Source: Acinetobacter nosocomialis NIPH 2119 (GTDB lineage: Bacteria > Pseudomonadota > Gammaproteobacteria > Pseudomonadales > Moraxellaceae). From it: 64,000 nucleotides of DNA. Each line of letters starts with the position of its first letter. The stretch's first letter is position 1. Positions 30,918 through 39,558 of this stretch are shown one piece after another. The position numbers and the translations under genes are program-made. The notes under the pieces were generated by a model that worked only from the letters and a program-made list of their open reading frames with translations, was not told the origin of the DNA and did not search any database. The stretch is taken from assembly GCF_000368085.1 (NCBI RefSeq), contig NZ_KB849239.1, positions 1,082,269-1,146,268 on the forward strand. Direction: 5' to 3'.

Positions 30918-32699
30918 ATGACAACTTTAAATATATTATTTAAGACAACATCTTTATGTCTGGCGATGGCTTTATTAGCCGGTTGTAATGATAACAATGA
31001 CAGTGATTCAAATACATCTGCGCCGCGAAGTAACCAGATTGTCGATATTTTAGCTTTTAATGACTTTCACGGAAATCTAGAGCCACCTAAACGCTACGTT
31101 GATGCCGCTAACCCTAATGACGCGTCTCAAACAGTTCGTATTCCAGTTGGTGGTGTGAGTTACCTTGCAGACGCAATTAAAAAACTTAGAGCTCAAAATC
31201 CAAATAATGCTGTTGTTTCAGCGGGTGATTTAATTAGTGCTTCCCCACTCACTTCTTCATTATTTTTAGATGAGCCAACCATTGACGTCATGAATGATAT
31301 TCAAATTGACTTTAATGCAGTCGGTAACCATGAGTTTGACCGAGGTACAGATGAGTTACGCCGTTTGCAAAATGGTGGATGTCAACAATATACAAGTACA
31401 GCACCCTGCCAAATTAATAAAAACTTTAGTGGGGCGAAATTTAATTTCCTTGCAGCTAACGTCGCAATGAAAAACGATGCAAGTAAAACTATTTTTCCAG
31501 CTTATAAAGTCAAAATGTATGGTGGAATTCCAGTAGCATTTATTGGTTTAACGCTTAAAGCGACTCCAAGTATTGTTTCTGCAGCCGGCATTAAAGATGT
31601 TGAATTTCGTGATGAAGCGGATACAGTTAATGCGCTAATTCCTGAACTACAAAAACAAGGAATTCAGGCAATTGTTGTGGTTGTTCACGAAGGTGCTGCA
31701 CCAAGTACTAAACTTAATGAAAAAACTTGTGATGGCTTAAGTGGACCTATTTTAGGTATTTTAGATCGCTTAAATCCGGCAGTTGATATTGTTGTTTCAG
31801 GGCATACGCATCAATCTTATATTTGTGACTATGCAACTAAAAATCCAGCTAAGCCATTCTTACTTACTTCAGCTGGCCAATACGGCACACTTATTACCGA
31901 TATTAAGATTGAGCTAGACGGTAAAACTGGCGATATCATTAAAAAAGATGCTAAACAAATTCCGATTCAAAGTGAGGCCTATACTTCAGGCACAACGACC
32001 GTAAGCCTTACAGATCTTTATCAAAAATTTAGTAAGACACCAAGTATTGAGGCGATTTTAGATAAATACCGTCAAGCGGTAACAACCATTTCTGGACGCG
32101 TAGTTGGAACTTCTACTGCTGTTGTGAGCCGTACTCAAGTCGAAAGTGGTGAAAGTCCGTTAGGCGATATGATTGCCGACGCACAACAAGCCTCTGCTCT
32201 TAAAGCAAGCGACCAAGGTTCAGACTTTACACTCATGAACCCAGGTGGTGTACGTGCCGACCTCTTAATTAATAACAATAACCAAATTACTTTTGGTGAT
32301 ATTTTTGCGGTTCAGCCTTTTGGTAACTCTATTGTGACATTGAGTTTAACCGGTAAACAAATTCGAGATGTGCTTGAGCAACAATGGTCTGGTGGAAATG
32401 CTAGCTCTCCTAAAATTTTACAGCCGTCTAAAGAGTTAAGTTATCAATATGCAGCAAACACAACCGTTTCACCACGAGCAAGCAATATCATGGTTGCTGG
32501 TTCTCCATTGGTTGATACGAAGGTGTACCGTGTAACGGTAAATAGTTTCTTAGCAGATGGTGGTGACAACTTCACTGTATTAAAAGATGGCCAGAACCGC
32601 GTTGGTGGTGGTCAAGATATTGATGCCTTTGAAAGCTATGTTGCTAAAAATTCACCACTCATTATTCCGTCTACAACTCGAATTAAAGTCATCAAATAA
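30918..32699 (+). CDS. UshA-like 5'-nucleotidase / metallophosphatase lipoprotein
   Basis: 593 aa. The lipoprotein signal ends LAMALLAGC, so it is anchored in the envelope and probably acts in the periplasm on nucleotides or other phosphoesters. Metal-binding motifs: FNDFHGNLEPP, AGDLISASPL, VGNHEFDRG, VVVHEGAAP and VSGHTHQSY. The C-terminal substrate-binding domain has NPGGVRADLL, FGDIFAVQPFGNS and DGGDNFTVL. Has its own terminator. Confidence 0.92.
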   Translation: MTTLNILFKTTSLCLAMALLAGCNDNNDSDSNTSAPRSNQIVDILAFNDFHGNLEPPKRYVDAANPNDASQTVRIPVGGVSYLADAIKKLRAQNPNNAVVSAGDLISASPLTSSLFLDEPTIDVMNDIQIDFNAVGNHEFDRGTDELRRLQNGGCQQYTSTAPCQINKNFSGAKFNFLAANVAMKNDASKTIFPAYKVKMYGGIPVAFIGLTLKATPSIVSAAGIKDVEFRDEADTVNALIPELQKQGIQAIVVVVHEGAAPSTKLNEKTCDGLSGPILGILDRLNPAVDIVVSGHTHQSYICDYATKNPAKPFLLTSAGQYGTLITDIKIELDGKTGDIIKKDAKQIPIQSEAYTSGTTTVSLTDLYQKFSKTPSIEAILDKYRQAVTTISGRVVGTSTAVVSRTQVESGESPLGDMIADAQQASALKASDQGSDFTLMNPGGVRADLLINNNNQITFGDIFAVQPFGNSIVTLSLTGKQIRDVLEQQWSGGNASSPKILQPSKELSYQYAANTTVSPRASNIMVAGSPLVDTKVYRVTVNSFLADGGDNFTVLKDGQNRVGGGQDIDAFESYVAKNSPLIIPSTTRIKVIK

Positions 32700-32715
32700 T
32701 TTCATTTAATGAAGT

Positions 32716-32744
32716 ATAAAGGACAGTACGAAGCTGTCCTTTAT
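32716..32744 (+). terminator. Terminator after the UshA-like gene
   Basis: ATAAAGGACAG (32716-32726) and CTGTCCTTTAT (32734-32744) form a perfect 11-bp stem followed by TTTTTAT. It also lies downstream of the convergent Fur-like gene. Confidence 0.8.
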
Positions 32745-32771
32745 TTTTATATGAAAATTTAAACGAAATTT

Positions 32772-33173
32772 TTATTCAGTATAGAGGTTAAGTTCTACAC
32801 TGCTGATGTCTGTTCCAGTATTTGCAAAAATAATATCCATAACTTCGTATAATAGTTCATTCACTTTTTCATGCTCAAAGCTTGAAGTTTCAGCAGTTTT
32901 TAGAGAAATCAGGTTACAGCTCATTTTATCTTTTCTGAGTTTATAAATACTTTTACTTTTTCCCAAGAACACTCTTTTAACAAGTTTTCGATTTTCAAAC
33001 TCAGATAAAATTCGGTAAATGGTCCCTAGCGTTATTTTATGTTCATTTTTAATTTGTGCATAAATACTATCTGCACTTAAGCCGTGTGGGTTCTGATTTA
33101 AAATTTCAAAAACCTGTATTCTCGATTTTTTTATCGGTAGTCCATTTAATAATGATTTTGATATTGTCGTCAT
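32772..33173 (-). CDS. Fur-fold regulator lacking the metal-binding residues
   Basis: 133 aa. The N-terminal half is a Fur winged helix (SRIQVFEILNQNPHGLSADS, then TLGTIYRILSEFENRKLVKR). After the wing, where Fur proteins carry the H-rich run and CxxC, this protein has only DKMSCNLISLKTAETSSFEH, with one Cys and one His. It should therefore not sense iron in the usual way. The C-terminal dimerisation part is shorter than in Fur. It follows the TonB receptor gene on the same strand at the edge of the iron island, so it is likely a local regulator (inference). No clear Shine-Dalgarno sequence. Confidence 0.75.
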   Translation of the reverse strand: MTTISKSLLNGLPIKKSRIQVFEILNQNPHGLSADSIYAQIKNEHKITLGTIYRILSEFENRKLVKRVFLGKSKSIYKLRKDKMSCNLISLKTAETSSFEHEKVNELLYEVMDIIFANTGTDISSVELNLYTE

Positions 33174-33263
33174 GTTAATTAACCTGAATGTTTAGAAATA
33201 TAGGAATTTTTAAAAATTATTTTGTCTATATTTACTTGAAATCATGGGTGTTTTACTAAAAAA

Positions 33264-33297
33264 CTCAAAGCCTATTCCCCTATGAATAAGCTTTGAG
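33264..33297 (-). terminator. Terminator after the TonB-dependent receptor
   Basis: A 14-bp stem with one mismatch (CTCAAAGCCTATTC against GAATAAGCTTTGAG), followed by TTTTTT on the minus strand. Confidence 0.8.
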
Positions 33298-33309
33298 ACT
33301 AGATTTAGC

Positions 33310-35271
33310 TTAGAAACTATAAGTCGCTTTTAAGAAGTAATTGCGGCCATAAAGTTTGGTATTAAAGGTTTTGTTTTTATCCTCCAAATCAACATCTGTC
33401 AGGTTTTTTACACCATAGTCCAGTGTTAAACGTGGCGTAATAGGTGAAGTAAATGTCACGTCATAGGTGGTATAAGCTGGCAACTCTTTAGTCGCTGAGT
33501 ACATTTGTTTACCTACATAACTCACGCCTGCATTGACACGAAAGTCTTGAACTGGCGCCCAGGAAATAGAGCCATTGGCAAGCCATTCTGGACGTTCGGT
33601 TAAGTCTTTACCTGTGGTTTTATTTTTTGCGTCGAGATAAGTTGCGTTTGCCTTAACACCTAAATTGTCAGTGAAATCATATCCACCTGTAAGCTCAACA
33701 CCTTTGAGTTCTGCGCGGCTCACATTGGTCCAGATTTTTCTAAAATCACCTACTAAACGCGGGTCACCATCACTCAAGGTAATTGCTTCAATCAAGTTCT
33801 TCACATCGTTTTGGAAAACTGTAACGCCAGCATTCCAGTTTGGACGGGTCACAATTAAGGATGCTTCATAGTTTGTACTTTCTTCGGGTGCTAGGTTTGG
33901 ATTACCTCGAATGTGGCAACTACCTCCACATGAAATCATTGAGTAGTTAATGTCTAACTGAGCAGGAGCCGGAACTTTATAAGCTTGTCCCACGCCACCT
34001 TTAAGTATGACTCCTTCAGCGAGTTGATATGCTAAATAAGCTTTACCTGTGGTTTTACCATCAAAGTCATCAAAATCATCATAACGACCACCTAATGTTA
34101 AGGTAAGTGCGTCATTAATATGGGTATCGTTTTGAACAAATATACCGTAGCTCTTTTGCTGATTCTTTCCAGTGCCGATATAACTTACGACATCTGTAAT
34201 TTTCTGATCTTTATAGTCAAAACCACTGGTCGTATTATTCATGAGCCAGTCAAAGTTGGCAAAAGCACGGCCAATTAAATTTTCTTGTTTATAATTAAGG
34301 CTTTGAGGCGCATCGTATTCACTGTCATAGTCATAAATTTTGGCGGTTTCTTTACCGATATAAGCTTCTGTTTTACCCCAAGCCCATTTACCACGGTGAG
34401 CAATCCCCACATTGGTACGTTTCATTTCTGATTCTTGAATGGAGGTAGCTGCATCTTGAGTTAGCGGGCGTTTATCGTTGTTATAGCCCAAATCTAGATC
34501 TAAGGTTTGCTGGTCATTAATATTCCAGCTTAAAGTACCATTTACGTTTTTGGTGTCTTTTTCTACAAAATATGCACCATCTGGATCTGGCTGGCCCTTT
34601 CTATACCATGCATCACGGTTATAAGCATCACCTGCCAGAGTGAAACTTAAATTATCGGTTAAACCACCGTATAGGTTAAAGCCGTAACGGTACTGGTTTT
34701 TACCATCACCACGGTCTGCTCGATTATATTGACCAAAAATAGAACCGTGTAATTGTCCATCTTCTGCTTTTTTTGTAATGATGTTAATGACACCGCCCAT
34801 CGCATCTGCACCATAGAGAGATGACATTGGCCCACGAATCACCTCAACACGCTCAATACTATTTAAAGGAATCGCACTCCAGTCAAAGTCATTGCCTCGC
34901 CACATGGCACCATTAGATGACATGCGTTTACCGTTTAAAAGAATTAAGGTGTAGTTCCCTGAGGTATTCAGCATTCCCCGTATAACGATTTTATCTTGAC
35001 CACTGTTATAGTTATAAACCCCAGCTTGTTTTTGTAAAACATCGGCAAGGCTGAGTGCCGCGCTACGTTCAATATCTTCACTTGTGATTACACTAATCGA
35101 TGCAGGTGCTTTATCTACATCTTGTTCTTTTAAAGCAGCCGAAACCACAATAGTTTTAAGTTTTTGAATAGGTTCATTTGTGTCCTGTTGGTCAATATCG
35201 GTATTTGCTTGGACTGCAAATGGAAGCAGTGTTGAGAGGGCGACCACCAGCGCCTTTTTTGTTAACGTCAT
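33310..35271 (-). CDS. TonB-dependent catecholate-siderophore receptor (FepA/CirA type)
   Basis: 653-aa outer-membrane receptor, probably for the siderophore made by the adjacent cluster. The start at 35271 (MTLTKKALVVALSTLLPFAV) was chosen because the upstream in-frame codons run toward the Fur box. Signal ends VQA. TonB box near LKTIVVSA. The plug has QAGVYNYNSGQDKIVIRG, then IERVEVIRGPMSSLYGADAM and GGVINIITKK. The barrel ends GRNYFLKATYSF with the terminal Phe. A Fur box just upstream indicates iron repression. The ligand is inferred from context. Confidence 0.92.
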   Translation of the reverse strand: MTLTKKALVVALSTLLPFAVQANTDIDQQDTNEPIQKLKTIVVSAALKEQDVDKAPASISVITSEDIERSAALSLADVLQKQAGVYNYNSGQDKIVIRGMLNTSGNYTLILLNGKRMSSNGAMWRGNDFDWSAIPLNSIERVEVIRGPMSSLYGADAMGGVINIITKKAEDGQLHGSIFGQYNRADRGDGKNQYRYGFNLYGGLTDNLSFTLAGDAYNRDAWYRKGQPDPDGAYFVEKDTKNVNGTLSWNINDQQTLDLDLGYNNDKRPLTQDAATSIQESEMKRTNVGIAHRGKWAWGKTEAYIGKETAKIYDYDSEYDAPQSLNYKQENLIGRAFANFDWLMNNTTSGFDYKDQKITDVVSYIGTGKNQQKSYGIFVQNDTHINDALTLTLGGRYDDFDDFDGKTTGKAYLAYQLAEGVILKGGVGQAYKVPAPAQLDINYSMISCGGSCHIRGNPNLAPEESTNYEASLIVTRPNWNAGVTVFQNDVKNLIEAITLSDGDPRLVGDFRKIWTNVSRAELKGVELTGGYDFTDNLGVKANATYLDAKNKTTGKDLTERPEWLANGSISWAPVQDFRVNAGVSYVGKQMYSATKELPAYTTYDVTFTSPITPRLTLDYGVKNLTDVDLEDKNKTFNTKLYGRNYFLKATYSF

Positions 35272-35306
35272 TTCTCGGTCCTTATATTTTATAACGATTA
35301 CCATAT

Positions 35307-35325
35307 GATAATTGTTATCATTTAT
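35307..35325 (-). promoter_or_regulatory. Fur box of the TonB receptor promoter
   Basis: GATAATTGTTATCATTTAT resembles the 19-bp Fur consensus in most positions and lies 36 bp upstream of the receptor start. Confidence 0.75.
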
Positions 35326-35387
35326 GATGTGCCGAGCATGATAGCCCCATGACTTTTATTGTTCAAGATAAAAGTAATTATTATTTA

Positions 35388-35406
35388 TATAATGATAATC
35401 ATTATT
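35388..35406 (+). promoter_or_regulatory. Near-perfect Fur box before the RND pump
   Basis: TATAATGATAATCATTATT matches GATAATGATAATCATTATC in 17 of 19 positions. It lies about 80 bp before the pump start. Confidence 0.9.
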
Positions 35407-35488
35407 GTTTGTTCGGTTTAAAAAAGTTAATATTGCAATTTGGTGTGCCTAAAAACCTATTGAAAACAAGCTTAAAGTAGACATAACA

Positions 35489-38400
35489 ATGCTCTCTCGA
35501 TTTTTTATTTATCACCCTATTTTTGTATCTGTCATTGCCATCACTATTCTTATTTTTGGTTTTTTTTCTATTCGTGCAATGCCGGTTGAGCGTTATCCAA
35601 ACCTAGCTCCTCCAAGTGTCACAGTGATTGCTAATTACCGAGGTGCGTCTGCTGAAACTGTTGAAGAAAGCGTAACTCAGGTTTTAGAACAACAAATTAA
35701 AGGACTAGATAACTTACTTTATTTCACATCAAATAGTGAATCGTCAGGAACGGCCAGTATTGATATTCATTTTAAAATTGGTACAGATATCGATAAGGCA
35801 CAATTACAAGTACAAAATCGCATTAACAGTGTATTAAACCGTCTACCTGAACAGGTCCAACGACAAGGGGTAAATATTTGGAAAACCACAGGTGATATGC
35901 TGTTAATTGTGGGGCTATACGATGAAACAGGAAAAGCCAGCAATATCGAATTATCGGACTATATGGTTAATCACTTTGAACAACCACTCTCACAATTGCA
36001 AGGAATTGGTGAAGTGGATGTGTTTGGTTCAAGTTATGCGATGCGTATTTGGCTAAATCCAAATCAACTTAGAAATTATCAACTTATGCCGAGTGATGTT
36101 GAACAGGCACTTGAAGATTACAATACTCAAATAGCTGCTGGCTCAATTGGTGCTATGCCTTCTGCTTCTGATCAGAATATTTATGCCAAAGTTACTGCTG
36201 GTTCTCGATTAAAAACAGTCGATGATTTTAAATCGGTTGTCGTTAAAGCTAATGTAGATGGCAGTCTGGTTTATTTAAAAGATGTGGCGAGAGTTGAATT
36301 AGGCGCCGAAAACTATGAAAGTATCAATACGCTAAACGGCTACCCTTCCGCTGGTTTAGGTATTTCACTCAGTCCTGATGCGAACGCGATTGAAACCTCT
36401 GGTCTAATTAAAGCAAAAATTGAACAGCTCAAGCAGCATCTACCTACTGGATATAAAATTGTTTATCCACGTGACAATACACCATTTATTGAAGAGTCCA
36501 TTAAACAAGTCATCATTACTCTGCTTGAAGCTGTGGTGTTGGTCGTCATTGTCATGTATCTCTTTTTACAAAATTGGCGCGCTACACTTATTCCAACTAT
36601 TACTGTACCTATTGTGATTTGCGGTACCTTTGTTGTGTTGTATTTGTCTGGAATGAGCATTAATACCCTTACCCTGTTTGCACTGGTTTTAGCGATTGGA
36701 TTATTAGTTGATGACACGATTGTAGTGGTTGAAAATGTTGAACGGCTTATGCATGAACAACATTTAAGTGTTCGGGATGCATGTTTAGCATCGATGCAGG
36801 AAATTACTGGTGCATTGATTGGCATTACCTTGGTACTAACCGCCGTATTTATCCCGATGGCTTTTTTTAGTGGTTCAACGGGTATGATTTACCGCCAGTT
36901 TTCAATCACCCTAGCGGCTGCGATGTTGTTATCTTTATTGGTAGCCATGTTTATTACGCCAGCTTTGTGTGCTGTCTTATTAAAAAAACAAACTCAAAAA
37001 CCTAAATGGGGACAAAAACTTGAGACTTTGCTTGAAAAAGTTAAAGTTGGTTTTAGTTTTTTAGCAACAAGTTTAATCAAATTTAAAGCACTTTCATGTC
37101 TTGTAGTGTTAGCTTTAGTTGCTGTTTTAATTGTGATTTATCGTAGTTTGCCGACGAGCTTTATTCCAAATGAAGATCAAGGTTTGTTGGCTGTGCCTTA
37201 TAGTTTGCATAACAGTGCTTCTATGAGCCAAACACAAGAAGTAGGTAAACTGGTCAATAACTATTTCTTTGAACATGAAGCTAAAAATATTAATACCGTA
37301 CTAGTAGTTAATGGACAAAACTTTTCAGGAAGCGGTCCAAATTTAGGCATGGCGTTTGTTTCCTTAAAGCATTGGAATGAACGTAAAGGTGAAGCTAATA
37401 CTGCAAGTGCTATTCGTGAACGTGCGCAAAATTACTTGCAAAAAAACTTACCCGCTAAAGTTATGGTGGGTATGCCTGCAAGTGTTTCTGGTTTGGGCCA
37501 ATCTGATGCCCTAGAACTTTGGCTCAGAGATGTAAATGGTCAAGGACGCAATGAACTCATTAAACAATATAAAGCTTTAGAAAAAGAATCTCACAATTAT
37601 CCTGCTTTTGAAAATTTAAGTCCGCTTGTAAGTGAGAATAAGGCTGAGGTTTTCATTCAGCTCGATCAGAATAAAGCCAAAATATTAGGGATTGATCAAC
37701 AAGCGATTCGCTCAACGCTATCAACTGCTTGGGGTGGAAACTATGTGGGTGATTTTGTTGAAAGAGGCAAAATTAAACGAATTATTATGCAAGGTGATGC
37801 TGAGTTTCGTTCTAAACCTGAAGATTTAGCTTATTGGCACGTCCGTAATAATACAGGTGGAATGCTTTCTCTTGCGCATTTTGGTCGAAGCGAATGGATT
37901 GGTGGCCCAGAAACCTTAACGCGTTTTATGGGGCTTGCTGCCATACAACTTGAAGCAAATGTCAGTTCTGGCTTTAGTTCAGGTCAGGCAATGCAACAGT
38001 TAAGTGATATGGTGAGCAAACAATCTGGTGTAGATGTCGCATGGAGTGGCCTCTCTTTACAAGAGCAGCAATCGAGCCAGCAAGCCTTATTTTTATACAT
38101 TATCTCTATTTTATTTATTTTCTTATGTTTAGCCGCTTTATATGAAAGCTGGAAAGTACCTCTTATTATTTTACTAGGACTTCCACTAGGAATTACTGGA
38201 ACTATTGTATTTGCTCAAATCTTTAACTTACCAAACGATGTGTATTTCCAAATCGCGTTACTAACGGGTATTGGTTTGTCTTGTAAAAACGCGATTTTAA
38301 TTGTGGAGTTCGCAACTAAAGCCATAAAACAAGGTAAAGGCTATGTTACTGCTGCGTGTGAGGCTTTAGCTTTACGCTTACGTCCAATTTTAATGACGTC

Positions 38401-38623
38401 TTTAGCTTTTGGTGCAGGTGTTATTCCCCTTGTCGTTGCTACAGGTGCTGGTGCCGTGAGTCGCCATGAAATTGGTATGAGTGTATTTGGCAGTGTAGTT
38501 ATAGGAACTTTACTGGTGCCTGTATTTACGGTCTTTTTCTTTGTTTTGGTACATAGTTTACCGGTTTTAAAATGGTCGCTTGGCCGTGTATTTAGATATA
38601 GAAAAGACCATTCATCTTTATAA
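35489..38623 (+). CDS. Iron-regulated orphan RND transporter, likely siderophore or drug exporter
   Basis: 1044-aa HAE1-type RND pump: MLSRFFIYHPIFVSVIAI, YPNLAPPSVTVIANYRGAS, the proton motif GLLVDDTIVVVENVERLM, and GLSCKNAILIVEFATKA with the second-half Lys. It is related to the AdeB at the window start but clearly distinct. No membrane-fusion or outer-membrane partner gene is adjacent, so it must borrow them. A near-perfect Fur box and its place between the TonB receptor and the siderophore genes point to export of the siderophore or its precursors (inference); RND pumps are known to aid enterobactin and pyoverdine export. Confidence 0.9.
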   Translation: MLSRFFIYHPIFVSVIAITILIFGFFSIRAMPVERYPNLAPPSVTVIANYRGASAETVEESVTQVLEQQIKGLDNLLYFTSNSESSGTASIDIHFKIGTDIDKAQLQVQNRINSVLNRLPEQVQRQGVNIWKTTGDMLLIVGLYDETGKASNIELSDYMVNHFEQPLSQLQGIGEVDVFGSSYAMRIWLNPNQLRNYQLMPSDVEQALEDYNTQIAAGSIGAMPSASDQNIYAKVTAGSRLKTVDDFKSVVVKANVDGSLVYLKDVARVELGAENYESINTLNGYPSAGLGISLSPDANAIETSGLIKAKIEQLKQHLPTGYKIVYPRDNTPFIEESIKQVIITLLEAVVLVVIVMYLFLQNWRATLIPTITVPIVICGTFVVLYLSGMSINTLTLFALVLAIGLLVDDTIVVVENVERLMHEQHLSVRDACLASMQEITGALIGITLVLTAVFIPMAFFSGSTGMIYRQFSITLAAAMLLSLLVAMFITPALCAVLLKKQTQKPKWGQKLETLLEKVKVGFSFLATSLIKFKALSCLVVLALVAVLIVIYRSLPTSFIPNEDQGLLAVPYSLHNSASMSQTQEVGKLVNNYFFEHEAKNINTVLVVNGQNFSGSGPNLGMAFVSLKHWNERKGEANTASAIRERAQNYLQKNLPAKVMVGMPASVSGLGQSDALELWLRDVNGQGRNELIKQYKALEKESHNYPAFENLSPLVSENKAEVFIQLDQNKAKILGIDQQAIRSTLSTAWGGNYVGDFVERGKIKRIIMQGDAEFRSKPEDLAYWHVRNNTGGMLSLAHFGRSEWIGGPETLTRFMGLAAIQLEANVSSGFSSGQAMQQLSDMVSKQSGVDVAWSGLSLQEQQSSQQALFLYIISILFIFLCLAALYESWKVPLIILLGLPLGITGTIVFAQIFNLPNDVYFQIALLTGIGLSCKNAILIVEFATKAIKQGKGYVTAACEALALRLRPILMTSLAFGAGVIPLVVATGAGAVSRHEIGMSVFGSVVIGTLLVPVFTVFFFVLVHSLPVLKWSLGRVFRYRKDHSSL

Positions 38624-38626
38624 AAT

Positions 38627-38657
38627 AAAAAAAGCAGATCAATGATCTGCTTTTTTT
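38627..38657. terminator. Bidirectional terminator between RND pump and entB
   Basis: AAAAAAAGCAGATC (38627-38640) and GATCTGCTTTTTTT (38644-38657) form a perfect 14-bp stem with a 3-nt loop. Confidence 0.9.
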
Positions 38658-38668
38658 ATCATTTGAAT

Positions 38669-39538
38669 TTAAGCGACTAGTTTCTCAATCCATACTTCTA
38701 ATATAGGTTGTTCTGCCAAATCTTCAAAGCTTACCTGAGCACCATAAGCCTGCCATTTACCCACTAAAGTCATTAAGCGAACTGAATCAAGCCCAAGCAT
38801 GAGTAAATCATCATTTAACTGAATGTCTGAAGCTGGAATTTGTAATTGTTCACTTACCGCGAGAACAATTCCTTCTGGCGTTAAGGGCGAGGCTGCTTGT
38901 TCAAGTTCCCAAGCACGAGTCACTTGTTGAGTTGTCATCACTTGAGCACAACGTGTACTCGCATATTTTAATGCCATATCGTGCTCTTCGCGACTAAAGT
39001 CAGCGAGTGCATCTCCACATAAAAATGGTTGTATGTTTAGCATAAATGCTTCTGCGGCACTCATGAGACAGCCAATATGGGCATAAACACCACAAATAAT
39101 AAGCTGATCACGGCCCGACTCACGCATGAGTTGTTCAAGTGGGGAAAACTTAAATGCGCTATAACGCCATTTTGTTAAAACAGTATCATTTTTCTGAGGC
39201 GAGATTTCCGGCAAAATCTGAGTAATATACGGATCATCTTTTAACCCGGTTCCCCAAAAATCGGTCAATAGTTGGCGATGTTCAGGTGTCTGATTACCGG
39301 GCTGTGCAGTATAAACCACTGGAATATTAAACTTACGCGCAGTTTCAATCAGTTCTTTGGTATTTTTAATGAGCTCGGGAATAGGTGCTTGAGTTTGGTC
39401 ATAAAAATCTAAAAAATACTGCTGCATGTCATGGACCAGTAACACGGCGCGATTGGTATGTAACTGCCAATGGGTTTTATTGGGCGTAAACTCATAGGCT
39501 TGAGGCATACTGTAGCTAGCAATTTTGGGAATACTCAT
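38669..39538 (-). CDS. entB: EntB-type isochorismatase with aryl carrier domain
   Basis: 289-aa bifunctional protein. The N-terminal isochorismatase (VLLVHDMQQYFLDFY, LTKWRYSAF, GVYAHIGCLMSAAEAFM) makes 2,3-dihydro-2,3-dihydroxybenzoate. The C-terminal carrier domain has LLMLGLDSVRLMTL, whose Ser takes phosphopantetheine. It carries DHB to the NRPS. Last gene of entA-entC-entE-entB on the minus strand. Confidence 0.95.
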   Translation of the reverse strand: MSIPKIASYSMPQAYEFTPNKTHWQLHTNRAVLLVHDMQQYFLDFYDQTQAPIPELIKNTKELIETARKFNIPVVYTAQPGNQTPEHRQLLTDFWGTGLKDDPYITQILPEISPQKNDTVLTKWRYSAFKFSPLEQLMRESGRDQLIICGVYAHIGCLMSAAEAFMLNIQPFLCGDALADFSREEHDMALKYASTRCAQVMTTQQVTRAWELEQAASPLTPEGIVLAVSEQLQIPASDIQLNDDLLMLGLDSVRLMTLVGKWQAYGAQVSFEDLAEQPILEVWIEKLVA

Positions 39539-39558
39539 TAAATTTTCCTTTTTTATCT

